A program made the position numbers and the translations under genes. A DNA stretch of 64,000 bases. Source: Patiria pectinifera (Eukaryota; Echinodermata; Asteroidea; Valvatida; Asterinidae). Below, in pieces: positions 11,701 through 23,849 of the stretch. The notes under the pieces were generated by a model. It made no database searches, had not been told where the DNA came from, and saw only the letters and a list, made by a program, of their open reading frames with translations. The DNA lies in NCBI GenBank assembly GCA_029964075.1, contig CM057129.1:23427430-23491429 (forward strand). Direction: 5' to 3'. The first letter of the stretch is position 1. The number at the start of each line of letters is the position of its first letter.

Positions 11701-14700
11701 AGGTTGCTGTACGCGGTTCGTACAGTTCCTGTTAATTGCAATAAATGCATTTCTTTGGCTATCAGGAAGTGATGATTTAATTTTCGTGATGTTGCTGAGG
11801 TGTTCAGAAAGTTGAGGTTTTGCATCCTGCTCAGCCATTGTCAGCCAAGATTCCTTGTCTAATCGAAACTGATTTTGACTGTGGGATTTGCCCTGGTTGT
11901 CTTGATTTTGAAATATGTTTTTATTTTTATCCACAGGTATACATTCACTGTGTTTGCCAACATCTTTGTGTATGGCATTTGCTGGGTACTTTTGAATTCC
12001 ACGGGAACAGACACGCTGTCTCACAACGATGTTCCACAGTTCAGGGTTAGTGAATCTTCTCAATTTGACAAATAAGGAATCAGATTTGGGTCATGAATTT
12101 TTAAGCCGGTCGTGAATATTTAAGCAGGTCATGAATATTTATGTGTTGGCATACATGATATTGTGATCAACATGAAAATCATGCTTCGAAGTTTCAAGAG
12201 CAAGCATAACTACATGTATGTGATATTTGGCCATGGGATATAAAATCAAGGCCACATACATACATGGACTGATTTGACTGATTTGACTAATCCTGTTGAT
12301 TTCTGAGCATGGCGAGTTAAGTATTCTAACTACGTGTTAGCATTTCAAAGGCAATTAATCTGCAATGTGCAACCTTTTTTTTCATGCAATCGGAAAAAAA
12401 GATGGAAATGAATTAAGCACATAAGTTGGATCAATAAAAATATGGTGCAGTCCTTAATTGTTTTGAATTTTGTACTAACCCTAACCCTCCAGGGTATTTT
12501 GGCTAGAAACCCTGCCAAACGCAGCAACATGCAACACTTGTCTAAGTGACAAGCCTGCCCAGTGTAGCAAGATCCATCAGGTCAAAAGTCTCGAGGCCAA
12601 ATTGCCTCAGAGTCTGTGGTCCCCCAACGCAGCAGGATACAACTCGGGCATTGTTCCATGGGACTAGCTCTCAGTGTCTCAGAAGTGGCCGGTTTCTGCA
12701 CTGGTGTTGGTAGCATGTTCCATCAAAGTGCACCAGACTTTTCCACCTGATGCACTGTGCTGCGTCTGGCAGGGTTAGGGCTAACACTAGCATAACAATT
12801 TTTTCTTCCGTTTTGCACCTTAAATTGAAAGGATTTTATTATTAAGTGAAAAACATTAAAAAAAGATTTTTTTCATCGCAAAGTGAAAATCATTAAGTTT
12901 TGATATTCCCACTCACATTTTGAATACCACGTGCTAATTCTAGCTTTTCGTCAATTTTCTCCCTTTTTTCCGATAGTATCTTGCCATAATTGTCGTCGGG
13001 ACGGGCGCCATCTTTTCCCTGATCTTCCACTGTGGGACCAAAGAGCCCACAGAGTCGCGCACGTCTCAGATGCAATGCTGCATCGTCAACAAGAAGAAGT
13101 ATGGCAGCAGTGAGCAATGCAAGATGCTGTGGAAGGATTGGCTCTTTGAGTCACAGTTCTATCAGGTATTTGAAATATTTTGCAGCCAAACAAAAAAACA
13201 AAAACAACCCCCCCTCAAAAAAAACATGGTCCTGAGCACACAAAATTGTATTTTAGTTGAATCAGAGTGGCCAGTCACTAATAATATATATAATATTACT
13301 GGAGTCTTATATAGCACACGTATCTATCAACAATTACATACTCAATGCGCTGTCAGTTTTGTCTATTTGTATAGAAAGGGAAATGAAGTTTATGAGAAAT
13401 ATGCGACCCATTATGTAGCAGCTTTATAAAGGGTATACAAGGTGCTGCGGCGCATATTGCAGCCACTGCCAGAAACACCGGGGCAAATTTCTCTTAGCGA
13501 TAAGTGTTACTGGGGTCTTTAACGTGCATTACACAACACATGGGACCTACGGCTTTACGTCCCATCCCAAAGACGAAGGAATAATGGTAAAGTGCCTTGC
13601 TCAAGAGCACAAGGACCATGTTCCCCGTCTGGATTCGAACCTGTCTATCACAGCGCACGAGTTGAACACCGTTACCATTGGACCACAGCCCTCCACTAGA
13701 AGTCTTTTTATGCACCTGGTGCACACTATGGGCCAGATTTAGCCTATTAGTGGGTAATCCTATATGATGGCACTGCCCGGCTCTCAACGAGGCCAATCCA
13801 TAAGTGACAGTCAGTCAGTCAGTCAGGTCTTAAAGAGGCATATAGACCATTATCATGTTGCGGCCATTTGGATTTTTCCCATTCAAATCAACGTAACCAA
13901 AGCGAGGCTGGAAGGAAAATTAGTCTGGTTCCTTTTTGCACAAAAACCCATCATCATTCAGCACTGTTATTGGATACAGGGAACATGACTGAAATGGTGG
14001 CAGCCGATAAATGTCTTTAGGTTGGCCCTATGGGGTACCAGCAGAAGTTGAAAAATTTAATGTTGATCCCTTTGAATTGAAGAGGACTTTAAAGGTCGGG
14101 AAGTTTTAAAAGTGCGGGAATTGTATTGGGAGTTAGCTATGGAAGGTCAAGTGCCAACTGGGCTAGAGTGTCGTGTTTTATTGGTTTCTTTGTCCGACTT
14201 GTGTGCAGCAGTATGTGGGTTTGAGCCTCTACAAGGTTCATGATGCTTGTGTTCTTTGGCAAGATGCTTTACTTTAATTGCCCTTCTCCTCTGAGGAAAT
14301 TCATTTGATACCTAGATAAGGACTGGGAACAGAATTTTATGTAAAAACAAGACACTTTGGATTTGAAATTGCAACATACCTCATAAATACCTTATAAAAT
14401 TATAGTGTATTTCACGTAAAAAAATTCATTACATTCTTGAAACAAATGTTTATAATAGGTTTTCCTGTTATTTGTCTTCCTTATCATGTTTGTTTCCTAT
14501 TGTTAGGTCGCGATGATATACATGTGCAGTAGACTGATGGTCAACATATCCCAAGTTTACATCCCGATGTATGTAACAGAGACTCTCGGGATGAGCAAGG
14601 TGAGAAAATATTTCTGGATTTCCCCGAGTCCCAGATTATTTTTTTTTATTCTCCAAATTGGCGTATTTATCTAGTGTTATCTGCTATAGAAAAAAAGCAT

Positions 14701-17700
14701 ATTAACCCTAACCCTCCTCAATCCGCAAAAATCCTCCAGGTGGTTTTGGAGAATTTTGGAGGATCGAGGCTGAATGATGAAAAGTGTGGGATGATTTTGG
14801 AGGACGAATTGTATCAAATTTGTAGGCTGTACCCTGCACTGTTTATGTTCATTCATGCATAATTGAGCCCTGCATTATGCTGTCATCCACATTGCTTTTG
14901 AATGTCATCGGCATTGCCTCAACCTATTAACAGGGATCGTTGTAGGATTTCGAAAGATTGAGGCGCTGTTCACCCCTCAAGTGAACAAATTCAAGAAATA
15001 ATGGATGATTTTGGAGGATTGAGGCTGAATCCAATTTTTACATGGTGGCAATTGGAGGATATTGCAGGATTGCGGATGGTTCCTAGCCAAAAGGGCCTAG
15101 GGGTAAGGGTTAAATCATCTATAATTCTGCATTTCTGTGAACTGAGGACCAGTGCTAATGTGTCATAACCTGTGGTCTTATCGCCTTTTGTTTTCTTCTT
15201 AATTTAACCCTAACTCCCTAGGCCTTTTTGCTGGAATGTAGCCTCAATCCTGCAAAATCCTCCAATTGGCCTTGTGGAAAAAAAGCATAAAGCCTCAATC
15301 CTGCAAATTTCTCCATTATTTCTTGAATATGGTCCGTGGAGGGGTGACCACTGCCTGAATCCTGCAAAATCCTGCAGCAGTGACTGTCAATATGTTGAGG
15401 CTTGGCCAGTGACATCCTGGAGCATTACAGAGGGTTTCAAGCATAATCCAGGCCTATATTTATGCATGGCTGAGCAAAAACAACACAAGGTCCGGCCCAA
15501 GACCTTGACAAAGTGCATCCTACGAAACCAGTAACGCACTTTTGCCATCAATCCTCCAAATTCCTCCACTTTGGCAAAGAGGATTTTGAAAGATTCAGGG
15601 CAGTTTTGTTTCTTGAGCAAGAAGCATCACAGCATTTTTCACCGAGAAGTTGCCGCACATGGTATATATTGACTGTATTTCATAAACCCTCAAGTGTATC
15701 ATTAACTTGATACACTAAGTGTTCAGTGCTTATAACATTATATTTGTTAAGGGCAAAAAAAATTAAAGTTAAGGTTATGGAATCATAATGAATGTTCCAT
15801 TCATTTTAGAATTTATTAAAACGATTTAAGAAGTTTGTGCAAAATCTTATGATTGATTAAGCAAATGTCGTTTTCCTTAATTTTGCAGACCACGATTGCC
15901 CTGGTACCGTTAGTTATTTACGTCAGCGGGTTTTTGACTTCATTCTTTGCTGGCATTTTGAATAAACGTTTAGGCCGAAAGGTAAGCGTATTATTCAGGG
16001 TGGTAAAAAAAAAAGCCCCGAATGGCATGCTTCCACTACCCTGAGACTCAAACCACATATACCAATGCATGGAGAAACTTTTTAGACGAAAAATGAAACC
16101 AAGATCGCCTGATTCAGTCCAGTAGTTTTTGTTCTTGGGCCTGTTTTGTGGAGAAGGTTGGGGGTCATATTTGTCCCGATGAAATACTAATCCGCGCCCG
16201 GGAATTTGACTTGCATTGTAATTGATTGAGTTATGTAATAATACCCACGTGAAAGAAGTGCCCTTCACAAAATAGGCTCTGCAGCAAACACTGCTGGACC
16301 GAATCAGGAGATTTTGGGATCATACATGTAATTCTTCTAAAAGGATTCTCTATCATTTGGTACAGGTGGTTTGAGTCTCAATGTAGTGGAAGTATGCTGT
16401 TCCATTTGTTTGTTTTTTTGGACCACCCTGTATACACATTTCATGTGAGGGGAGATTTTTTTAAAGTTAGGATTTATTCAGGAGTCTAAGTTACAAAACC
16501 AAATGTTAATTTCCAGTTGTTTTATATTTGGATGATTCTATAAATATAACATTTTTCCTGTCCCCGTTACCTTGGTACTTTATAATTTTCCATTCAAGTG
16601 TCATTAAGAATGACTTCAAACAATTGTTTATTTGTTCAGTACATGTAGGTACATTTAGTTTGCTATTCATAATCACTCTTGGAGGACGACTGCATTAAGG
16701 ATTAGATCCAAATTTATAAATCATAGATCTCTGATATATAAGGGATAGGAAAAAAAAAAGTGGACCTCAAATTTCTATTTGCATTTGGGAAAAGGGAGCC
16801 TGTCTATTAGATTGAGACCGAAAGGTCAAGGGGCGTACTGCTATGCACACAAAAGTTCTAAAAATCACTGTAAAAGTGTAAATACAACTATAAGCACATC
16901 TTGAATTCATAGAAGGTGCAGTCTTGCAAGGTTTTTATGCTGGAAAGCTCAATGAAAAGAAAACAAACAACTCTTTTCAGTTGGGACTCGAACCTCTCAC
17001 CATCTCTTTGCTGGTTCAAGCATCTCAACCTAAAAGTGTAGCTTTGACACAAAAGGCTCTATGAAAAAAAGATTGTCTTGCAACACGGTTGAGATTTGAA
17101 CCAGTCACCATCTCTGTATAGGTGCAGACACCTCAATCTCATGGCTGGTTTGTACTTCATGCGAACACATTTGCAAAGTGAACCACAACACATTTGCAGT
17201 GATATTATTGCCAGAGTTGAAATGTCTTGAGCTTCTACAAATTCACAGCCCGCATTTGTGTTTTTGCTTTTGCATCGCGCCAGTAATTATTATTATTAAT
17301 CATTTCTGGTAATGAAACCAAGGATTCCTCAAAAGCGCCATCGGCACTGTAGCTCGCAAGCCTGAAGAAACCTGTGGAGAGAAGACAATGAGAGGAATTT
17401 ACAGTTTTAGATGTGGGAGGAAAACCCTGGAAAGATGCTAGGGAAACCCACAGAATCAGGCAGGGACTGAAAACCCAATCCACATGTTGGCCCATGCAGG
17501 TTTCAAACCCGGGTCACAGCGTTGGAAAGGCGGGGAAAGCACAGCGATGGAAGGCTTGAAAATGAACCAGCCTTGATCCATAACAGCAAAGCAACCTGAA
17601 CTTACTGAATATGTCCCAATGATGAGTGCTGTTGTTTTTCTATTCCCACCCCGACAGTTAACATATTTCTTGGCTGTGCTCGTATTCCTTGGTGGCTGCG

Positions 17701-20700
17701 CCTGGCTGTATTTCCCTGACATCGGCTTGCAGGTCTACGGTGCTGCTGCCCTCCTAGGGGCTGGGGGCTCAACGCTTCTGGTGACATCATTAGCATTGAC
17801 GTCTGATCTCATCTCACATAACACGGTGAGTAGAATTACATTAATTTACAGTAGATTTATTATCAAAGGGTAATGGTTTTTTTCTAGCTCTGGCAGGAGC
17901 TTCTACATGTCATTGTCCCGAAAATTGACCAAAAGTATGGTATTCTATGTACCATTGGCGCTGTATTTTTCGGCGTCGCATTTTTCAGCTCTGGCAGGGA
18001 TGGTTTTAATCGATTTCATGCAAGACTTCTTGCAACATGGCCAGAGCTTATGGTGCACTCGCACTTGTTACATTTTCACTCACAAGTCATGTCAGCAGGT
18101 TTATACAGCGTGTGTCAATAAAAACGCAGGATTAGAAACAAAAATATTAAGAATATAAACCACCCCTATTCATCATAATGTTAACCCTCTTTTCAAAGTA
18201 CCTTTCCTTCTCTTCACTATGCTTTTTATCCCATCTCATTTGGACAATCCTGTCCAGAGATAGAGTACATTGAAGAAGGGTTATAAATTCCAAGCTGGTC
18301 TGATTTGTGAAATCACACATACCTAATGAAAGGTTTGAATTCAGTACAGGTGAAAGTATTGGTGGATCACAAAGAAGGACATGTGTGGCAGGATTAGGCT
18401 TACATAATCCTTTAGTCCACAATCAATGTTATTAGTCGATAATTCATGATGCTTTGAAACAATGATAGTCCAGTTATTAAATTTAAGTGATACTTATCAT
18501 CAGTTGTTTCAAAGAAAGTTTTGTTCTGGTTTAATTGTCTTCAATGCATACCTGCATTGTACATAACTGGTCGTTGTGTTAAGGTCATTGAATCAGACCA
18601 ACCCGCTTTAGAAGGGCTTCACAAAACTTGTCATAACTTTTGAACCAAAAGTCCAAATTCCACCAAACAAAAATCTTGTCAAAGATGAAATTATGGACAA
18701 TCAAATCCTTATCAAATTAGGCACACCAGTAGCATAATTTTCTCAGAAAAAAAATGGCTTTGAATCCTGCGTTTTTATTGACACGCGCTGTATTTACAAA
18801 ATTTTAAATGGGGTTTCAGTTTCTTGGTATAATTTTTTTGTTTATGCTCTGATAAAATATTAAAGAACACCATCAAAAATGGCCAACGCATAGAAGTCTT
18901 TTGTATAAATAACCAAAAATTGAATAAAATATTCAAAATGTACATTGAAAATTTGGGATTCCGTCCAATAAGGAGTGGTTTATGTGCATGCTCTTGGATA
19001 TGTAAACATTTGATGAAGTTGATAATATTTGAAATTGGTTATTCATTTATTTCTGGTTTTCATTTTCTGCTAATATCCCAGTAAACGGAAACAATATTGA
19101 TAAATGTGCTTTGTTGCAAATGTCAAATCAGTCAAGCAGTTCAAACGTAACGCCCATTTGAGGATCAAGTTTTGGGCCACCTTAACAGGAAACAGATGAG
19201 CGAAAACAATTCCACAAGGACCGAAACATCAGGCCCTGCAACTTTTTTCACTATTATTAAGTGAAACTTCTTTTTTGAAATGAATTTTCCAGGAGTCGGG
19301 TGCATTTGTCTACGGTGCCATGAGTTTCACAGACAAGCTGTCCAACGGAATCACAGTCATCATTATCCAGTATTGTCATCCATGCGTGTGAGTATGCTCA
19401 TCCAGTAATAACACGCTAAAGTCTCAGATGCAACAGAGAACTGAATCTTGAATAGTTGAATAGTCGGGAGGTTTCGGTCGCTACAGTGACTACAGGGTTA
19501 AGCTATGCGCTTGAATCAGAATGCGCAGCACACTTCAGTACTCGATAGAGGGCGCCTCATGACATGTGAAAGCTCCGAGTGTGGAACACTCTGCGCACGT
19601 GCACCGCATATGGCGCGCAGAGTTCAAGAATCCTGCCCATCTCTCTCCATTGAAGGTGTAGTTGTGCATGGATTTCCCTTGTGATTGCCCTTGTGATTGC
19701 CTTGTGGTGTCTTGTGATTGACTCAAGATTGACGTATATTTGACTTGTGGTTACTTGGGACTGACTTGGGACTGACTTGTGATTGACTTGTGATTGACAA
19801 ATCTTTTCAAAGTGACATCTGAATATGCTACTTACTCAATATGTGTGGGTTTTTAAAATATTTTTTTTCTCTCTTTTTTTTCCCCAATGCCAATCATTTT
19901 TGAGATGTAAAGTGTGTTTGCATTAACACTTTGTGATTTGAATTTTTGTTCCAATCCAGAAACTGTTGTCCAGCTTGCAAGTGGTTCTACAAGGATATTC
20001 AGGTTTTTGTTCCTGGTGGTGCGGCCATAGTTGGAATAATCGTCCTCCTTACTCTGCTGCCAGTCACTGTAGGCGTCAGGAAAAACCCACGTGAGTATCC
20101 TTGCTTCATAATAGTATAAAGGTGGTGCTTTTATAGCAATTGACCTATCGCGGTAGAATCGCGGTAGAATCACTTTGACGCAGCTTGTGAAATATTGTCC
20201 AATTACATGATATACAAATGGACGCGGAACGGGCAAAATCGGAGACGAAAAAAAAATAATGTACAAAAACTCCATAAGGTTGTCTTAGGGCTTGGCTAAC
20301 TCGCAAACGGCGATAGGTCAATTTGTACCAAAAGTCTCAAACCGCTTTGCGATAAGTACCCCTGTTCATAAGACCATGAGACCAGTTTTCTGCAGAAGCT
20401 CGAGAATCTGGTCAGCGCAATCTTGTCTCTACCTTCACCGTTACCAATTTATACTCCTGGGTTGAGAGATGCTATTGTAGTAAAGTGCCTTGCCCAAGAA
20501 CACAAGCACCATGTTCCCCTTCAGGGTTCGAACCCACGTACCACGGTACGTGAGTCGAACACCGTAACCGTTGGACCACAGCGCTCCACATGATCGCAGA
20601 ACTAGTGTTGAGATAGTGTTTTGGAAATATTGTCAAAGCATTTGTGGCACAGATGGTCCTTGCAAGATACAACTCTGAGTGTGAATCTGTTCTAGTCTAA

Positions 20701-21423
20701 ACTTGGCAGTCAGCCAAATCCCCACATTGCTGCTTGATATATCATAAATTCATATGACGTATGCAAGTATTGTCGTGTAACAGATATTTCCCCTTTGAGT
20801 TTTTCTTCTTTGTTTTAAAATATTCCTAAGGGGAGAATGCTAAATTAAAGAGGCAGCAACTCTGAGTTGGCACCTCAAGGTTCAATCTCGAGTTACCACA
20901 CTGCTCGTTTAATTTTGTGTTCTCCCCGTAGCATTTACACAATATGTGTTGCAGATTTAAAAAAAAAAATATTTTTGGTTACTTTTTGGTCACACAATTT
21001 ATTTTCAAGTTGTGAAATGCTTTGGTGTGACCCTTTCGGGCTTGAATTTTTCAAACCTGAAAATGCGCCCTCTTGAAGAAAGACATTTACTTATCGGGGA
21101 AGCACCAACATAGGGATGGTAGCTCAGTTGGCAAAGTGCCAATAGTGTGTTCCGGAAGTCGCCGGTTCAAATCCTGGCCTAGTCAATTTTTTTTTTCAAC
21201 TTATTTATTTTTGGTTATTTGTTTGTTTTGGTTGTTCCGTATAGCGAGGTCATACTCGGTGATTGCGAATTCCGACATGGAAAGTGAGAGTGACATTGAG
21301 CCTTGTGACGAGTGCAAAAAGCTGTTCCCAGTCTCGCGGAGCACCAGCTACAACAACTTAAAGGTCAACGGCTACGGGTCGGTTCAGTCCACACGAGAAG
21401 ACAGCGACTCTAGCAGTTCATAG
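5758..21423 (+). CDS. MFSD12: MFSD12-like major facilitator superfamily transporter, complete, 11 exons
   Basis: Eleven exons join in frame to about 528 residues: 5758-5948, 9963-10093, 10997-11204, 11937-12045, 12977-13165, 14507-14599, 15889-15981, 17658-17825, 19293-19387, 19960-20090 and 21245-21423 (TAG). All junctions are GT/AG and the phases agree. The start is the first ATG of its frame, with A at -3 and G at +4. Conserved blocks seen are [17 protein letters not shown] (residues 38-54), the MFS motif-A loop [18 protein letters not shown] followed by RYGKRK (from residue 75), [51 protein letters not shown] and [17 protein letters not shown]. In vertebrates MFSD12 sits in lysosome and melanosome membranes, is needed for cysteine import and affects pigmentation; the same role here is inference. 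The hydrophobic pattern fits the family's 12 membrane spans. The acidic, serine-rich C-tail (last exon) lies after the last span and is longer than in human, whose protein is about 480 residues. Introns carry many SINE and MITE insertions. Confident of family and exon structure. Confidence 0.94.
5992..6420. repeat. CCCTAACCC-ended element containing a 43-bp minisatellite
   Basis: It begins CCCTAACCCTAACCCCCTAG and ends GTGGGTTAGGGTTAG. Inside, from 6218 to about 6376, a 43-bp unit (CATTCATCCTCAATCCTCCA, a variable middle, TTCAATCAC) is repeated nearly four times. Open frames here come from the repeat and are not genes. The right arm has the same structure at about 31372-31800. Confidence 0.65.
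7238..7571 (+). mobile_element. tRNA-derived SINE with target-site duplication, present in one arm only
   Basis: The tRNA-like head (TGGCCTAGTGGTTAGGG as A-box, GGTTCGAATCC as B-box) starts about 7255. It is followed by a conserved body (CCTTGGGCAAGGCAATTCAC, GGGTACCGGCATTAGCTGGG, GCGATGGACTGGCATCCC) and an ACT-repeat tail at 7536-7549. An 11-bp target-site duplication, ATGTTCTCTGT, flanks it at 7227-7237 and 7561-7571. The matching place in the right arm (about 30570-30590) has no insertion, so this copy is recent relative to the arms' divergence. Confidence 0.9.
7989..8329. repeat. Inverted-repeat element with GGGCTCCGTGC ends
   Basis: The left end TATGGGCTCCGTGCACG is mirrored by GCGCACGGAGCCCATA at the right end. 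The interior is GC-richer than its surroundings and non-coding, giving spurious open frames in several phases. A related sequence (ACCAACAAAAGAGGGCGC after a diverged GGGCTCTGT) lies just after the SNAPC3 stop, at 61465-61500. The allelic copy is at about 29803-30146. Confidence 0.6.
12479..12780. repeat. CCCTAACCC-ended MITE-like element flanked by CTAA
   Basis: The 5' end is CCCTAACCCTCCAGGG and the 3' end is GGCAGGGTTAGGG. CTAA flanks both sides (12475-12478 and 12781-12784). Near both ends AACCCTGCC..ACGCAGC appears in inverted orientation. It is 302 bp long and non-coding. It lies in MFSD12 intron 4 and is related to 53238-53854. Confidence 0.65.
13437..13700 (-). repeat. tRNA-derived SINE, reverse orientation
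   Basis: Read on the - strand, a tRNA-like head (GGGCTGTGGTCCAATGGTAA, then GGTTCGAATCC at 13641-13631) is followed by CTTGAGCAAGGCACTTTACC and a conserved body. It lies in MFSD12 intron 5. A second member of the family is at 20438-20590. Confidence 0.7.
14706..15109. repeat. CCCTAACCC-ended MITE-like element with perfect TTAA flanks
   Basis: It starts CCCTAACCCTCCTCAATCC after TTAA (14702-14705) and ends CCTAGGGGTAAGGG before TTAA (15110-15113). The interior has GATTTTGGAGGATTGAGGCTG motifs. It is 404 bp, non-coding, in MFSD12 intron 6. TTAA target duplication with CCC..GGG tips is the hallmark of piggyBac-type transposition. Confidence 0.7.
15208..15600. repeat. CCCTAACTCCC-ended element
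   Basis: The left end CCCTAACTCCCTAGGCC follows TTAA at 15204-15207. The interior is close to the element at 5217-5593 in opposite orientation (TCAATATGTTGAGGC, CAAGACCTTGACAAAGTGC). The right end near 15600 is eroded. Confidence 0.55.
15996..16430. repeat. Tc1/mariner-like MITE with CAGGGTGGT ends
   Basis: The left tip CAGGGTGGTAAAAAAAAAAG and the right tip (read inverted) CAGGGTGGTCCAAAAAAAC are followed on both sides by CTTCCACTAC..GAGACTCAAACCAC in inverted orientation. The right flank is TA; the left TA has decayed. It is 435 bp, non-coding, and starts 15 bases after MFSD12 exon 7. Confidence 0.7.
17270..17560 (-). repeat. tRNA-derived SINE, reverse orientation
   Basis: GGGAGGAAAACCCTGG, GGCAGGGACTGAAAACCCAA, TTGGCCCATGCAGG and the inverted B-box (TTTCAAACCCGGGTCACAGC) match the copy at 56130-56380. 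It lies just upstream of MFSD12 exon 8. Confidence 0.6.
18106..18790. repeat. Tc1/mariner-like MITE with 28-bp terminal inverted repeats and TA target
   Basis: The left tip CAGCGTGTGTCAATAAAAAC and the inverted right tip CAGCGCGTGTCAATAAAAAC continue to 28 bp with a single mismatch. TA flanks both sides (18104-18105 and 18791-18792). It is 685 bp, in MFSD12 intron 8, with no transposase frame. Confidence 0.8.
19677..19800 (+). repeat. Minisatellite of ACTTGTGATTG-type units
   Basis: About a dozen degenerate 10-11-bp units (CTTGTGATTG, ACTTGGGACTG) run head to tail in MFSD12 intron 9. Similar units occur near 3303-3350 and in inverted form at 22762-22910. Confidence 0.6.
20438..20590 (-). repeat. 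tRNA-derived SINE, reverse orientation
   Basis: The inverted B-box GGGTTCGAACC at 20524-20534 and the inverted A-box side (CCGTTGGACCACAGCGCTCC) precede TAAAGTGCCTTGCCCAAG. It belongs to the family of 13437-13700 and lies in MFSD12 intron 10. Confidence 0.65.
21105..21200 (+). repeat. tRNA-headed short repeat ending in poly-T
   Basis: GGGATGGTAGCTCAGTTGGC, then GGTTCAAATCCTGG, then CTAGTCAATTTTTTTTTTC. The A-box and B-box are clear but the fold is imperfect, and the leader CACCAACAT recurs in other copies, so this is a SINE copy rather than a tRNA gene. It ends about 50 bases before the last MFSD12 exon. Confidence 0.65.
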
Positions 21424-22266
21424 ATACAAAGTGTACGTTCTTAGGAAAATCAAAAAATGGGAAGATTATGGTTTCAGAGCATGAAAGTCTCGCCAGTCCA
21501 TGTTCACATTTTATGTGAACGTCTTGGAACCAAACACTGACCCCCGTGTTTGAATTTACCCAATTGTTATCTGCGTGATCGGTTGAACGGAAGTTAAGGT
21601 CAACAGTTTAAAAAATTTGGAAAAATACTTTAATTTGCAATATTTTTATTGTAAATTGAAACACTGTCTTTTCTTTCAAGGTACCCCTTTATTGCCCTTG
21701 ATTGATGGATGGACCCAGTCAGGACACTAATACATGGTCATGGGCGTCGCCAAGATTTTTTCGGGGGGGGGGGCAATGCACATTTTCCCCCAAAATCCTT
21801 GTACTTTTTCTAGCAATTTTTCATTTTCTAGGGTGAGCGGGGGACATTTACATATTGGAGCATCAGGCTAGACTGCAAGATTTTCTTGTGTGTATATGCA
21901 ATTTGTGCATTCAAATAAATACGATGGCTTGTGGTCATGGACAAAAATCGAACCAGTATGCGCACGCTGTGTGCCCCGCCACTGGAGCGTTGAAAAGCGG
22001 TCAACAGCCCCCTCTTGTGTGCGCATGGAGCTCAGTAATGGTGAAACTATTAGGTCGGCTTTTGCACAACTAACTGCTCTTGGAGGGTTATTCTGGACAG
22101 TTGACTCTGTGCATGAACAGTACATGTGCGGATATAAACAACTCTTCCTCCCCCCTAAAAATTCCCCGATCTGCCCCTGCAATAGATGGCGCTTTGTCAT
22201 CACTCTTGACGAGCTGCAGAGGGGGAGACATGAAGTAGCCCGAGTTGTGACCAAGTCAGTCACAAG

Positions 22267-22760
22267 CATAGAGCTATATTAAATTACTAGAGCGCTAACT
22301 TCGTGTACAAAGTAATGCCTGCTGGGCGCATCCATGTTTGTGCACAAACCTATGAAGACCTAGAAATTTTGTACGTCTTTTGTACGGCTATTTGCATATC
22401 TGCGTTTGTATTCCATACCGGTGCGTTATCGAAGCCAATATGCCCAAAACCGAAATGCATGATCAGCAAATGAGCGTGTCATTTTGCTCTACGCAAACAG
22501 TGCAACGCGTGCGCGTATTCGCTGCAGATGCTTCTTGCCGTCACGTTTTTTTTAACCGTCAATGACGCGCTTAAGTTGTTTGCGTATGTTCTACTTGCGC
22601 GTTGCATGTAAAGTACACTTTCAAAATTCAATCCATCTTATTTCATTGTGTTCTACAAACACGCACATGAATTCAAAATGTCTGCGCACAGGACGGCTTC
22701 AAAGCGTCTCCGCGCGCAGAATGACGAGTTAGCGCTCTAGTAGTTTAATATAGCTCTATG
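22267..22760. repeat. hAT-like MITE with ~40-bp terminal inverted repeats and 8-bp target duplication
   Basis: The left end CATAGAGCTATATTAAATTA continues through ACTAGAGCGCTAACT. The right end is its inverted copy with two mismatches. Flanks are GTCACAAG (22259-22266) and GTCACGAG (22761-22768), an 8-bp duplication with one mismatch, as expected of hAT elements. It is 494 bp and non-coding. Confidence 0.75.
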
Positions 22761-23849
22761 GTCACGAGTCACCACAAGTCCATCACAAGTCCTCCAGTCC
22801 CTAGTCAACTCGCAAGTTCTTCAAATGAACTGTGACAAAGGCATTCCTTTGTTAGTGTTCATCTCTCGTTACTTCTGACCAGACTTTGTGAATGGACTTG
22901 TGATTGACTAGGAGACAACTCTGAAGTACGCACATCTGAATGTGTGTAAACCCCTCGTGTCTTCGCACGAGTGTCGGGCGCAATGGGCAATGCTTCAAAG
23001 TGTACCAATTGTGCCCCCGCTCTGTTTTTGTAAGCATTGAGGGGGTACTTGTGCACGAAGTCTATAGCTGGGAGGTGACTATGATTGTACAGTGTTCACA
23101 TGCTGTGCCTAGAGTGGTTTGTAGGATATGTACACCCATTTTTCGAATAATAATTAGTGGCAGTGCAACTACGCTGTTGCCAATTCACATGGTTCAGGGT
23201 ACTGACTTTAACTAGTTTCTTTTGTAGTATAACAATTATTTGTGAATTTCTGAAAATAAAATATTGTATCTATCTCAAATTACTCAAATTTAGGAATGTA
23301 TTGTATGTATGAAATCTTTGAATATATATTTTAGAAAGAAAACTACGGAGCTAGTTATTTGTGAGAAAGTTGTAAATATCGAAGGTACTGTTTTTCGGGG
23401 TGTTTTTTGTGGTTTTTTTTATTGATTTTCCATTTTTTTTTGGGGGGGGGAGGGTTTTTGTTTTGTTTTGTTTTGGATTTTCCATTATGTTCTATTTTTT
23501 TGGGGGGGGGCTTGGGATGGTGATTTTGTGGGTCTATTTTTCATTTCAGATTTCCTTTTGGGGGATAAATTATCCAAGGATGGTGGTTTTTTTTTGAAGG
23601 ATGGTGTTTTTTTCTGTTACCAAATTTGTATGTGTTTTCTGTATTTTTTTGTTTGTTTAAAGAAAAGTATCAGTACAGTACCATCTACCTCTCTCATTCA
23701 TGTAAAGTACCCCTCCAAAAAATCCAAAACATGCAGATAAGTCTTGACATTTTTAGTGTGCTCAAAATATTAACAAGATTTGATTAGTTGAATGTTATTT
23801 ACTTGTGTTGTGGTTTTTTAGTTTATTGTTTATAGCATGCCTTTATTAA

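Larger units (their letters stand above)
1..11962 (+). repeat. Left arm of a ~12-kb inverted duplication
   Basis: The sequence from the window start to inside MFSD12 exon 4 reappears in reverse complement at 26094-37917. Position 1 pairs with about 37917, the exon-1 ATG (5758) with 32031, and the exon-4 start (11937) with 26119. The arm probably extends left of the window, because no unmatched sequence is seen at position 1. Differences are scattered substitutions, homopolymer-length changes and small indels, plus a 334-bp SINE insertion at 7238-7571 absent from the other arm. Confidence 0.93.

Noticed and set aside
21105-21200. Functional tRNA gene
   Set aside because: The boxes are present but the stems are imperfect, and the sequence is repeated with the same non-tRNA leader and tail, so it is a SINE. 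The same applies to 42440-42540, 44444-44545, 51630-51735 and 58347-58440.
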